Shown here: in pieces, positions 47,217 through 56,300 of the stretch
How positions within the stretch are numbered: the first letter of the stretch is position 1
Layout of the letters: every line of letters begins with the position of its first letter
Assembly (NCBI GenBank): GCA_012522955.1
Contig: JAAYJK010000017.1
Span: forward strand, 1 to 64,000
DNA from: Syntrophomonadaceae bacterium
GTDB taxonomy: Bacteria > Bacillota > Syntrophomonadia > Syntrophomonadales > Syntrophomonadaceae
Direction of reading: 5' to 3'
Length of the DNA: 64,000 nucleotides
Program-made: the position numbers and the translations under genes
Notes under the pieces: model-generated
What the model saw: the letters and a program-made list of their open reading frames with translations, nothing else
What the model was told of the DNA's origin: nothing
Database searches by the model: none

Positions 47217-47861
47217 CTAGTCTTCAGTGACTAGCTTATTTTTTAGTGCATATACAGCAGCCTGGGTGCGGTCTTTAACTCCCAGTTTGCGAAAAATACT
47301 GGTAAGATGATTTTTTACCGTTTTTTCGCTTATAAACATATTTTCTGCCATTTCTTTATTGGAATTGCCTTTTACCAATAGGGACAGTACATCCCTTTCC
47401 CGTTTGGTAAGTTTCACCCCATCCTGTTCCTGTTCAGACCGGGTTATTTCTTCTATAAGTCGGTTGGCCACCCGGGGGTGTATCACTATTTCACCATCCA
47501 TAACTCTGTGAATGGTATCTATTAACTCACTTCCGGCCACATCTTTAAGCACATAAGCAGAAACTCCCGCTTTAACCATGGCCATTACTTCCTCATCTTC
47601 ATAAATAGTTAGGGCAATAATTTTAATGGAGGGTATCTCTCGCTTAATTACCTGGGTAGCTACAATGCCATTGGTTCCAGGCATATTGACGTCCATTAAA
47701 ATAATATCAATTGAGTTTTTACGGGCCATATTAATAGCCCCTTGCCCATCTCCAACAACGGTAAGCAACTCAATGTTGTCATCCAATTCCAACAATTTTC
47801 GAAGTCCTTCTCTTACTAGAACATGATCATCAGCGATGATAAGCCTAACCTTCTCATTCAT
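47217..47861 (-). CDS. NarL/LuxR-type response regulator, DegU-like
   Basis: A 214-residue two-component regulator. The receiver domain (about 1-120) has acidic residues DDH at 12-14, the phosphorylation site Asp in IILMDVNMPG near 57, and Lys near 107. The C-terminal LuxR-type helix-turn-helix is LTKRERDVLSLLVKGNSNKEMAENMFISEKTVKNHLTSIFRKL. The gene overlaps the upstream kinase gene by eight bases, so the two form a matched pair. DegU in Bacillus controls exoenzymes, motility and competence; the regulon here is unknown. Confidence 0.9.
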   Translation of the reverse strand: MNEKVRLIIADDHVLVREGLRKLLELDDNIELLTVVGDGQGAINMARKNSIDIILMDVNMPGTNGIVATQVIKREIPSIKIIALTIYEDEEVMAMVKAGVSAYVLKDVAGSELIDTIHRVMDGEIVIHPRVANRLIEEITRSEQEQDGVKLTKRERDVLSLLVKGNSNKEMAENMFISEKTVKNHLTSIFRKLGVKDRTQAAVYALKNKLVTED

Positions 47862-49011
47862 TATTTTCCTCTCCTTCCAGGGGGACTATAATGAGTATGT
47901 GAGTTCCTGCTCCCGGCTGAGAATTAATTTGTATTACCCCACCCAACAGTTGAACCCTTTCTTTCATGCCCAAGATTCCAAAACTCTCCTGAGCACCCTG
48001 TTGTTGTGGATCAAAACCAATACCTTGGTCCTTAATGATCAGGGTAAGCTTTTGCCCATCATCCTCCAGTCTAAGCATAGCTTTTTCTGTAGCGGCATGT
48101 TTACGAATATTGCTTATGGCTTCCTGAACAATGCGCAATATCGAAGCAGATAATGCCGGGTCGTATTTTCTTTTAACGCCAATCAGAGAAACCTCTATTT
48201 GTAAATTATATTTGAGCTGTATATCCCGCAAGTATGCTTCCAGAGTATGATAAAAACCCTCTTCCAGCTGGGCTGGTTTTAAATCAAAGATGACACGCCT
48301 GATTTCATCCAAACTCTCCCGGCTCATGGCTTTTATAAGGCCCAATGTATGGTCCATACTATGGAGATCCTTATCCCCCAAGCGTTGCAGATAATCCAAT
48401 TGCATTAAAACAGCTGCCAGGGTTTGAGCTGGTCCATCATGAAGTTCCCGGGCAATTTTTCGGCGCTCAATCTCCTGGGACTTAAGGAGCCATAAAGCTG
48501 CTTGTTTCCCTTTGGATGCATCCACCTGAGGCTGATCGAATATATTAAGCTGCCCCTGTAAAACCTGTAAAGCTAAATGGGTGGTATTCAGATACTCATA
48601 TGCATGTCGGTAGGTAGTCTTTAAATTTTGCAGCTGTTGCAAGATTTCATCCCGCTTCCTCTGCATCTGGATCTGCTGCTGCTTGATTAAATCAAGCAGC
48701 CCTTCCGTATTCGATTCCTCTATTCCATCGATTGCCCAACTGGGAATAGCTTCACTTAACACCTGGGTGGCAACGTTTTCATTTTGTTGCTTTTCCTGCA
48801 ACTGTTCCATGACCCGGGTATAATCCAGATCAATGTTCTCCATCTCTAGCTGTAAACGTCGGATTTTAGTGTTGCTGGCCTCAGCTAAAAGATAGATATC
48901 ATCCCGGCCTTTTTCCAGAGCCTGGATTAATTTGAGCAACAGGCCCTCCAGTATATTCTGCTCATCACTTCCTGAACGTTCACTCATTATACTACTTTCG
49001 TCACTATTCAT
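47854..49011 (-). CDS. DegS-like sensor histidine kinase
   Basis: A soluble histidine kinase with no membrane segments, as in DegS. The N-terminal half (about 10-170) is a helical sensor region with LEKGRDDIYLLAEASN, typical of DegS sensor domains. The HisKA_3 motif RRKIARELHDGPAQTLAAVLMQLD contains the phosphorylated His, and the ATPase domain near the C-terminus has NIRKHA, DQGIGFD and GILGMKER. ATG 49011 is chosen for its AGGAAA site; an earlier ATG at 49062 directly follows the stop of the phosphohexomutase gene and could be coupled to it. About 385 residues. Confidence 0.9.
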   Translation of the reverse strand: MNSDESSIMSERSGSDEQNILEGLLLKLIQALEKGRDDIYLLAEASNTKIRRLQLEMENIDLDYTRVMEQLQEKQQNENVATQVLSEAIPSWAIDGIEESNTEGLLDLIKQQQIQMQRKRDEILQQLQNLKTTYRHAYEYLNTTHLALQVLQGQLNIFDQPQVDASKGKQAALWLLKSQEIERRKIARELHDGPAQTLAAVLMQLDYLQRLGDKDLHSMDHTLGLIKAMSRESLDEIRRVIFDLKPAQLEEGFYHTLEAYLRDIQLKYNLQIEVSLIGVKRKYDPALSASILRIVQEAISNIRKHAATEKAMLRLEDDGQKLTLIIKDQGIGFDPQQQGAQESFGILGMKERVQLLGGVIQINSQPGAGTHILIIVPLEGEENNE

Positions 49012-49062
49012 TATTTTCCTGCCTGTGTTTACAAATCCCTCGATAGCTGGACCTGAAATCAT

Positions 49063-50496
49063 TTATATTTTAGTCTTGATTCCCAGGCTGACTAAAACCT
49101 CTTCCTGTAATTGCATCATTCTCCCCTCATTTTCCGCCTCTACATATATCCTAAATACTGGTTCGGTTCCAGAATACCGTATTAAGATCCAGCTATCGTC
49201 TTCCAGTACTATTTTACGACCGTCTGTTTCAAGAATTGAATCTACTTTAGCACCGGCTATAGTTTTAGGATTAAAGGCCTCAATGTTTTCCAGTATCTCT
49301 GGCTGATCGCTGCTGTCAACTTTTATGTCCATACGTTGATTGCTGCTTTGCCCATATTTATGCTTAAATTCCTCGGCCAATTCCACCAAACTCTTACCCG
49401 TATAAGCCAGCATTTCTACTGCTAAGAGGCAGCCCAAAATGCCATCTTTCTCCGGAATATGTCCAAAGATGCTCATGCCTCCGCTTTCCTCACATCCCAT
49501 GATGCACCCCTTTTCCCGCAGTGCTTCGCTTATGTATTTAAATCCTACTGGAGTTTCTATGACGCTTAAGCCATAACTGCGCGCCACTTTATCCAACATA
49601 TGAGTAGTGCCAACTGATCGGCAAACTGGCCCTCTCCATTTTCTGGTGCTCAGAAGGTGTTCCAGAAGCAGGGGCATAATATGATTGGCACTGATAAAAT
49701 TACCGCCGCTATCTATGATACCAAAACGATCAGCATCACCATCCAAGGCCAGGCCAATATCAGCATTGTAGCTCACTACGGCCCTTTTCAAATCACCCAG
49801 AAGCTTGCTTATGGGTTCCGGCATGGATCCGCCAAACAAAACATCTCGGTGATTATTTATAGTCCGCACCTCACATCCCAGCTCGGTCAAAATCTGATCC
49901 AAATATCCTACTCCGGCTCCGTACATAGGATTGCTTACTACTTTTATCTTCCTCTTCTTTAAAAACCCCACCTCAATTAGCTTGCGAATATGATTGAAAT
50001 ACTCATTATCTGCCTCTATCCGCTGGTACAGGGACAGTTCCATGGCTTCAGCCAAATCCAGCTCATAGATCTTGCCGGTTTCCTTAACCCGGTTGATCTC
50101 CTTTTCAATGGCATCGGTAACCTCTGGTAAAGCGGGTCCGGCATAATAAGGTATATATTTAATCCCATTATACTCAGCCGGGTTATGACTGGCAGTAATC
50201 ATCAACCCTCCCCCGGCCCCCTTCAAATGTACTGCATAAGCCGTTACCGGGGTGGGGCTTACCTTATTTAGCATAAAGGTTTTAATTCCATTGCCCACCA
50301 AGACCCGGGCACATTCTTCGGCAAATTCTTTAGACATGAATCTATTATCATAGCCAATTATTACTCCCTTTTTGGCTAGATTAGTGCAGTTTAAATAAGC
50401 AGCAATCCCTTGGGCTGTTACTCGGCAATTGCTGAAAGTAAAGTCCCTGGCAATAATGGCTCTCCAACCATCAGTGCCAAATTTTATTTTTGACAT
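49063..50496 (-). CDS. Alpha-D-phosphohexomutase (phosphoglucomutase/phosphomannomutase)
   Basis: These enzymes move phosphate between C1 and C6 of hexoses for cell-wall and polysaccharide precursors. The 477-residue protein has all four family motifs in order: active-site phosphoserine loop MITASHNPAEYNGIK (about 99-113), metal-binding DGDADRFGIID (about 250), sugar-binding GCEESGGMS, and phosphate-binding RYSGTEPVFRIY near the C-terminus. Substrate (glucose, mannose or glucosamine) cannot be fixed from these motifs alone; the GEESGGMS loop fits PGM/PMM. It precedes the degS-like gene and follows the UDP-GlcNAc epimerase. Confidence 0.92.
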   Translation of the reverse strand: MSKIKFGTDGWRAIIARDFTFSNCRVTAQGIAAYLNCTNLAKKGVIIGYDNRFMSKEFAEECARVLVGNGIKTFMLNKVSPTPVTAYAVHLKGAGGGLMITASHNPAEYNGIKYIPYYAGPALPEVTDAIEKEINRVKETGKIYELDLAEAMELSLYQRIEADNEYFNHIRKLIEVGFLKKRKIKVVSNPMYGAGVGYLDQILTELGCEVRTINNHRDVLFGGSMPEPISKLLGDLKRAVVSYNADIGLALDGDADRFGIIDSGGNFISANHIMPLLLEHLLSTRKWRGPVCRSVGTTHMLDKVARSYGLSVIETPVGFKYISEALREKGCIMGCEESGGMSIFGHIPEKDGILGCLLAVEMLAYTGKSLVELAEEFKHKYGQSSNQRMDIKVDSSDQPEILENIEAFNPKTIAGAKVDSILETDGRKIVLEDDSWILIRYSGTEPVFRIYVEAENEGRMMQLQEEVLVSLGIKTKI

Positions 50497-50516
50497 CTAA
50501 ATCCTCCTTAACGGAT

Positions 50517-51650
50517 TTACTGAGCCCCCAAACGGGCATAAAGAAATTCTACAATAACCTTTGCAATCCTGCCCGCTGCTTTACCATCCCCATAGGGGTT
50601 AATTGCTCGAGCCATTTTATGATAATCCAACTGATTGGCCAGCAAATTACGAGCCTCATTAAAAACTCGTTCCCGATTGGTTCCTACTAGCTTTACTGTT
50701 CCTGCTTTAACCGCTTCCGGTCTTTCCGTAGTATCTCTTAATACCAATACCGGTTTACCCAGGGAAGGCGCCTCTTCCTGCATTCCTCCAGAATCGGTCA
50801 AGACCAGGTATGATTGGTTCATAAGATTGGCAAACGGTTCATATTCCAGCGGTTCGATAAGATGTACCCGCTTGCTCTCCCCCAGCATGGATTCAGCCAG
50901 ATTACGAACGATGGGGTTTTTGTGAACAGGAAAGACAATTTCTATATCACCAAAGGTATCCAACAAATCCAGTATGGCCTGATAAATTTGTTGCATACGG
51001 CTACCCCAGTTCTCTCGCCGATGAGTGGTAAGCAGAATGATCCGTCGATTAAAATCTACCCCGGATAGCTCAGAACCAAAATCAAAGCTGGGCCTTACTG
51101 TCTGTATCAAAGCATCAATAACTGTATTGCCGGTTACCCAGATCCTCAAATCTCCTATGGACTCCCGTAGTAGATTATCTCGATTAAGATCCGTAGGTGC
51201 AAAATGAAGATCGGCCAGGCGGGAAGTTAGAGTGCGGTTTATCTCTTCTGGAAAAGGAGAGTACTTGTTATGGGTGCGCAAACCAGCCTCAACATGAGCT
51301 ACTGGTATTCTCTGGTAAAAAGCAGCTAAAGAGGCCGCAAAAGTGGTAGCAGTATCTCCATGTACCACTACCAGATCAGGCTTCTCTTTTTCCAAAACTT
51401 CCCTTACTCCATTTAACACCCCGGTAGTTATACTGTATAAATCCTGTCCTTCCCTCATCAAATCCAGGTCATGATCAGGCTCTATATTAAAAAGCTGTAA
51501 AACCTGATCCAGCATCTCCCGGTGCTGGGCAGTAACCAGCACCACAGTCTCAATATCTTGTACCTGCTTCAATTCTCTGATTACCGGAGCCATTTTTATA
51601 GCCTCCGGCCTGGTCCCAAACACTACTAATACTTTCCCCAAATACACCAC
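50517..51650 (-). CDS. wecB: UDP-N-acetylglucosamine 2-epimerase (non-hydrolysing)
   Basis: The enzyme interconverts UDP-GlcNAc and UDP-ManNAc for teichoic acid or other surface polymers; Bacillus calls it mnaA. The 377-residue sequence begins KVLVVFGTRPEAIKMAPVIREL, has the VHGDTATTFAASLAAFYQRIPVAHVEAGLRT segment and LTDSGGMQEEAPSLGKPVLVLRDTTERPEA, the UDP-sugar binding signature. The GTG start at 51650 has GGAGG nine bases upstream. It lies 20 bases before the phosphohexomutase gene, suggesting a short wall-precursor unit. Confidence 0.95.
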   Translation of the reverse strand: MVYLGKVLVVFGTRPEAIKMAPVIRELKQVQDIETVVLVTAQHREMLDQVLQLFNIEPDHDLDLMREGQDLYSITTGVLNGVREVLEKEKPDLVVVHGDTATTFAASLAAFYQRIPVAHVEAGLRTHNKYSPFPEEINRTLTSRLADLHFAPTDLNRDNLLRESIGDLRIWVTGNTVIDALIQTVRPSFDFGSELSGVDFNRRIILLTTHRRENWGSRMQQIYQAILDLLDTFGDIEIVFPVHKNPIVRNLAESMLGESKRVHLIEPLEYEPFANLMNQSYLVLTDSGGMQEEAPSLGKPVLVLRDTTERPEAVKAGTVKLVGTNRERVFNEARNLLANQLDYHKMARAINPYGDGKAAGRIAKVIVEFLYARLGAQ

Positions 51651-51668
51651 TTAATTCCTCCAAATCAA

Positions 51669-51694
51669 TGACATTGGAGACGGTTCCAAATGTC
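51669..51694. repeat. RAYT-end-like inverted repeat
   Basis: TGACATTGGAGACGGTTCC (51669-51687) followed by AAATGTCA forms an imperfect inverted repeat in the gap between the split-barrel gene and the epimerase gene. It matches the sequence that ends the transposase remnant (TGACAATGGGGACGGTTCC, minus strand 52558-52540) at 17 of 19 bases, so it is probably a second, stand-alone copy of that element's end. Confidence 0.6.
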
Positions 51695-51746
51695 AACTAT
51701 TTGCCTTATGATCTTTTATAGTAAGGCTTCTACTTTATTATCTTAT

Positions 51747-52160
51747 CTATTCTTGCTTTTTCAGCATGGAAATCGGCAGTATATCTACTATTTTGAATAC
51801 CAGACAGTTCTTTAAGGGAAAGGAACCATAAGCTGTCTTCTCCAGCCGCTCCTTTATCCTCTCATAATAATAACCCTGCTGCTGGTCATCGTGCAATTCA
51901 ACATACACCCGTATGCCATCCTTGGTTTGATTATCGGTAGTCACTAATACTAAGAATACACCCTTACCGGTTTCCTTTAAATTGGCATAGGTCTTGTCAG
52001 CACCAAATCGGGCACAGATGATGGTATTAGCATCTATCATCTCCAAAATAGTGATTACTGCAATATTTACATTATATTCCCTATCTACAGTGCTCAGAGT
52101 AGTGGAAATATAGTTAGCATTAATCAATTCCCGAGCCTTTTCAATAAGATTTTTTTCCAT
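51747..52160 (-). CDS. Flavin-type split-barrel protein (pyridoxamine 5'-phosphate oxidase-like)
   Basis: A 137-residue protein whose layout (ISTTLSTVDREYNVNIAVITILEMIDANTIICARFGADKTYANLKETGKGVFLV) fits the FMN-binding split barrel of the PNPOx-like family: paired strands, then an N-L-x-x-T-G segment. Family members range from oxidases to F420- or haem-binding proteins, so the reaction is unknown. No partner genes suggest pyridoxal synthesis. ATG 52160 follows GGGAG. It stands alone beside the transposase remnant. Confidence 0.72.
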   Translation of the reverse strand: MEKNLIEKARELINANYISTTLSTVDREYNVNIAVITILEMIDANTIICARFGADKTYANLKETGKGVFLVLVTTDNQTKDGIRVYVELHDDQQQGYYYERIKERLEKTAYGSFPLKNCLVFKIVDILPISMLKKQE

Positions 52161-52290
52161 AGCATCTCCCTTTTTTAACTATCATAGATGTATTTAGCAT
52201 CATAGTATTATATTCCCAGCTTGAAGTCAAAATTTTTAGGTCCAGGGTCTCCTATAGTTTAAATATGCCCTCGAGGAGATGGGGTAGGCT

Positions 52291-52578
52291 ATGTCGAGAG
52301 ATCCTCGTGTATATGGTTATACCTCTTGTTACCATATTATGGTTAGAAGGAGGAAAAGAAAGATATCTTTATTAAACCGAAAACAGGTAGAAATTCATAC
52401 ATTCTTTACAGAGCAAAAAACCGACTTTGGTTTTGGCTTATACTCTTATTGCTTGGTGAGTAAGCATGTGCATATGGTATTTAGAAAAGAGCGGGAATCC
52501 TTATCCAGGACCATGAAGAGGATTAATACCAATTATGGGGGAACCGTCCCCATTGTCAATTGCGGATGCCGTTCATGA
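52291..52578 (+). pseudogene. Truncated REP-associated tyrosine transposase (RAYT/Y1-type)
   Basis: This is the only plus-strand coding trace. The 95-residue frame matches the N-terminal half of Y1-type transposases: MSRDPRV start, CYHIMVRR near 13-20, and YSYCLVSKHVHMVFR with the metal-binding His59-x-His61, then MKRINTNY. It stops right there: the C-terminal half with the catalytic tyrosine is gone, replaced by GGTVPIVNCGCRS encoded by the element's end repeat. It therefore cannot be active. Intact RAYTs mobilise or maintain small palindromic repeats. The gene runs into the 3' end of the tetR gene on the opposite strand. Confidence 0.8.
52540..52558 (-). repeat. End repeat of the RAYT remnant
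   Basis: On the minus strand TGACAATGGGGACGGTTCC. The first three bases, TGA (52558-52556), are the stop codon of the TetR gene. A near-identical copy lies at 51669-51687. Confidence 0.65.
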
Positions 52579-53146
52579 CCGCGTCGGTGAGTTGATCAGC
52601 CAGTTCTTGCGGATCGATTTCCCAGTTTTCCAGGATGTTAATGGCCCAGATGGAGCCTACTAGTCCCCCTAGTATTATATACACCAGCATGGTGTCTACC
52701 GGCTTTATCTCCCCAGCTGCCACCGCTCTGCTTACCATCTGCTCGATTAGTTTTTCCTGCTCTGTCTTGCGCCTGTGCATCCATTCTCTTAGTTCTTCAT
52801 CCATGATTTCGGTATCCCAGAATAGTATGCGGGCCAACTTTTTGTTTTTTTTGCTGAAGGTGAAATGGCCCTTAATTATTTCCCGGATAGTGTCTTCGAA
52901 ACTGAGCTGATGAATGGAATCAGCAGTTAGGGAATTGGTGTATTCTTCCCAGGACTTGATGATCATTTCATTAAATAGCTGCAACTTACTATCGAAGTAT
53001 TCATACAGGGTGCCTTTACCAATCCCAGCTGTCTCGGCTATCTCTTCCATTCGGGCACTGTTATAGCCCCTACGAGTAAAAACTTCTACCGCAGCCAGTA
53101 GGATCCGCTCTCTTTTATTCACGGTTTTTTCAATGATTTCTTTCAC
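52556..53146 (-). CDS. TetR-family transcriptional regulator
   Basis: A 196-residue repressor-type protein with an N-terminal TetR helix-turn-helix: ILLAAVEVFTRRGYNSARMEEIAETAGIGKGTLYEYFDSKLQLF (about 15-58). The remaining helical domain binds an unknown ligand. It is the last gene of a run adaptor-RND pump-tetR, and a matching palindrome overlaps the adaptor promoter, so it very likely represses that unit and itself. Its C-terminus ends ...NGIRN, with the TGA supplied by the transposase-end repeat, so it may have lost a few native residues. The GTG start at 53146 has a weak ribosome binding site. Confidence 0.9.
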   Translation of the reverse strand: MKEIIEKTVNKRERILLAAVEVFTRRGYNSARMEEIAETAGIGKGTLYEYFDSKLQLFNEMIIKSWEEYTNSLTADSIHQLSFEDTIREIIKGHFTFSKKNKKLARILFWDTEIMDEELREWMHRRKTEQEKLIEQMVSRAVAAGEIKPVDTMLVYIILGGLVGSIWAINILENWEIDPQELADQLTDAVMNGIRN

Positions 53147-53205
53147 ACCAAAGCCCCCCTTGTACTTAATCTTTACTCCCTTATCTAAACTGATCTTGGA
53201 TTAAA

Positions 53206-53232
53206 CCCGGGCCGACTAAATATCAGCCCGGG
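53206..53232 (-). terminator. Terminator-like hairpin after the RND pump gene
   Basis: CCCGGGC (53206-53212) pairs with GCCCGGG (53226-53232) around a 13-base loop, followed on the minus strand by TTTAATCC. The stop codon of the out-of-frame tail described at 53216-53392 lies in the loop, a position typical of gene ends. Read-through to tetR is still possible because the U-run is short. Confidence 0.55.
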
Positions 53233-53392
53233 CTTGCGCTTCTTGATTAGTTACTTTGGCTCTACCAGCTTGATCTAAATCTTCCTGCTTCTCATCCCAG
53301 TCGGGTTCTTTTACTTCGTCTTCCTGGTCTGGATATACTATTGGCCCTAAGCAGCTTTCACATATTATAACTATTCCAGCTCCAGACTCAGC
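53216..53392 (-). other. Open out-of-frame acidic tail downstream of the RND gene
   Basis: Beginning inside the last codons of the RND gene in another frame and running 58 codons to TAG 53218-53216, there is an open frame with no usable start codon. Its translation is strongly biased to Asp, Glu, Lys and Gln (for example PDQEDEVKEPDWDEKQEDLD) and ends QARADI. It may be the former C-terminal extension of the pump, separated by a frameshift, or a chance frame. It ends in the loop of the terminator hairpin, which favours former coding sequence. Confidence 0.45.
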
Positions 53393-56300
53393 TCATTTTT
53401 TACTTTTTTGGCTTCAGTCTTTTTATGCCGACGCCGGCGTCCTATATCGTCTAAAATGGAGTATACTACCGGCACCAACACCAGGGTAATCAAAGTGGAT
53501 ACCAATAAGCCCCCAATTACCACCGTAGCCAGTGGAGCCTGGTATTCCCCTCCTTCTCCAAAACCCAGAGCCAGGGGCGTCATAGCCAAAATAGTACTGA
53601 AGGCGGTCATGAGTATGGGCCTTAACCTTACTCGTCCAGTTTCGATTATTGCTTCGTCCCGCTCCATGCCTTTCTCCACCTGCTGTTTCAGGTAGTCCAC
53701 AAACACTATGGCATTGGAAACGACTACCCCGACCAGCATAATAACCCCGATAAAAGCTGGAACACTAAGAGCCCGCCCAGTTATAAAGAGGGAAAGGATT
53801 ATACCTATCAAAGCGGTAGGCAGAGAAAACATGATTACAAAAGGATTGAAAAAGGATTCATACTGTACCGCCATAACCGCATAGACCAGGATAATAGCCA
53901 GTATTAAAGCCAAAGCCAGATCAGCGAAGGTATCCATCATTTGCTGGTTCTCACCTGTAAATTCAACCTCATACCCCGACGGCAACTCTATTTTATCCAC
54001 GCCAGCCTTGATATCATCCGTTACACTCTTTAAATCTCGATTAAAAAGATCTCCGTTAATATTGGCTATTCTTACTTGGTCGTGGCGGTCTATAGATATA
54101 GGACCCTGTTCCACTTTAAAGATTGCAATCTGGGACAACTTCACTTTCATTCCCATGGCATTGTTTAAGGTAAGGTTTTTAAGGTAGTCTATATTCTGTA
54201 CTTCTTCGCCGGAGTATTTGACTTTTACATCTACCTCTTCACCTTCCACCCGGTATTGGGTAGCTACTGTCCCCTGCATGGCTGCATTTATGGTGGAAGA
54301 AACCTGAATCGGGGTTAAACCATAGGCAGCTGCTTTATCGCGATCGATATGAATCTGCAATTCAGGTGAACCATCGGTAAGTGATGATACTACTTCCCGG
54401 GTCCCAGGTACCTCTCGAACCACTTCTGTGATTTGCTCGGATAGATCCCTAAGTACATCTAAATCATCACCTCTAAGCTGAATGCTTATAGCCCCACCGC
54501 CGCCGGACATCATACTTGCATTGTCCATTACTCCCACTTCAATTTTAGCTCCAGGAATATCAGCCAGCATCTGGCGTATTTCCTCGGTCATTGCATTAAC
54601 ATCTTTATCCCGCTCTTTACGGGCACAGAGTTTCACATACATGGTGGACACATCGGTTTGGGATCCTGAACCCATGAGCATTACCGAAGAAGAACCTACG
54701 CTGGCAAATATCAAATCCACTTCGGGAACAGTTCGTAATCGTTCTTCAACTTCCAAGCTAACTTCATCGGTATTGTCAATAGTGCTGCCTTTATCCATCT
54801 CAATATTGATTGATATCTCCCCGGTATCCATAGCCGGCATAAACTCAGCTCCTATTACCGGTACCAGGGCTAAAGAAGCAACCATGATCAGGGTTACGAG
54901 TGCTATTACACGGCGCCGGCGCTTTAAGGCTCCCTGCAGTAGTCGGCTATACTTTTCGCTGAGTCCGTCCAGCCAGCGACCAAAGCGGTCTCCAGGCTTG
55001 TTCCCTTCTCCCAGATTAAGTTGAGCCATTTTCGCCATGGTTTCATCAGTCAGCATGCGTGAAGCCAAGAGGGGTATAATGGTCAGGGATACAAAGAGTG
55101 AGGCCAGAATGGCACAACATATGGTAATAGCCAGAGGCTGGAACAGTATGGAGGTCAATCCCTGCACATAAGCAATGGGAGCAAAAACCGCTATAATGGT
55201 CATAGTAGCAGCTATTACTGCTCCTCCCACTTCCGAAGCCCCGTTCTGGGCCGCCTGCATACGGGGTTCTCCCATCTGCCGATGTCGATATATATTTTCG
55301 AATACTACAATGGAGTCATCCACTATTCGGCCTACCCCCAAGGCCAGTCCCCCCATAGTAATCAGGTTCACAGTGCTGTTAGTGAAATACATTAAAATAA
55401 AGGTAGCGATTATGGATACTGGTATGGAAACGAAAATAATGAAAGTGCTGCGCCAGTTACGCAAAAAGAGGAATATAACCAGTATGGCTAACAGTGCCCC
55501 TTCCAAAATCATCTTTTCCGTGTTCTGAATGGATTGCTGGACATATTCAGCCTGATCCATAACCACATCGATTTTAAGATCAATATTCATTTCCTGCTGG
55601 ATTTTCTCCAGTTCTGCCAATGCTTGCTTGGATGCGGCTACCGTATTGGCTCCGGTCTGTTTCATACAATGGATACCCACTGCTGGTTCTCCATTGACTC
55701 TGGTATACTGAGTGGTTTCTTCATAACCGTCCTTAACTTCTGCCACATCACCCAGACGAATCGCCTGTCCGGCAGCGGTTAGGATGCGCACATCCTCTAT
55801 GTCTTTGGTGGACTGAAATTGTTGCAGATTGCGCACATAATACTTGCGCTGCCCCTGTTCATACTGTCCTCCGGACATATTAAAATTTTCTGCCTGCAGC
55901 ACAGAAGTCAGCTGGGACAGGGTAAGATTATGATTTTCCAGCTTTACCGGGTCAACTTCCACACTGATCTGCCGCACATTGCCGCCGGTTATATATACCG
56001 AAGCTATTTCTGGAATACGGGAGAGTCGGGGTTCGATAATATCTTCAGCGATGTCCTGAAGCTGTTCCAGATCCCCCCCGCTTACTCCAATCTGCAAAAT
56101 AGGCATCATATTTGGGTCCATCTTCACTACCATGGGTTTACCGGCTCCATCCGGCAGAAAGCTCTCAACAAAAGATATGTTTTCCCGGATATCCAGCATA
56201 GCACTGTCCATGTTAACACCCCAGTCAAACATCAACAGAACTACCGAACTTCCGTCGCTGGATGTGGATTGGATCTCAGTGACGCCGCTGAGGCTGTTTA

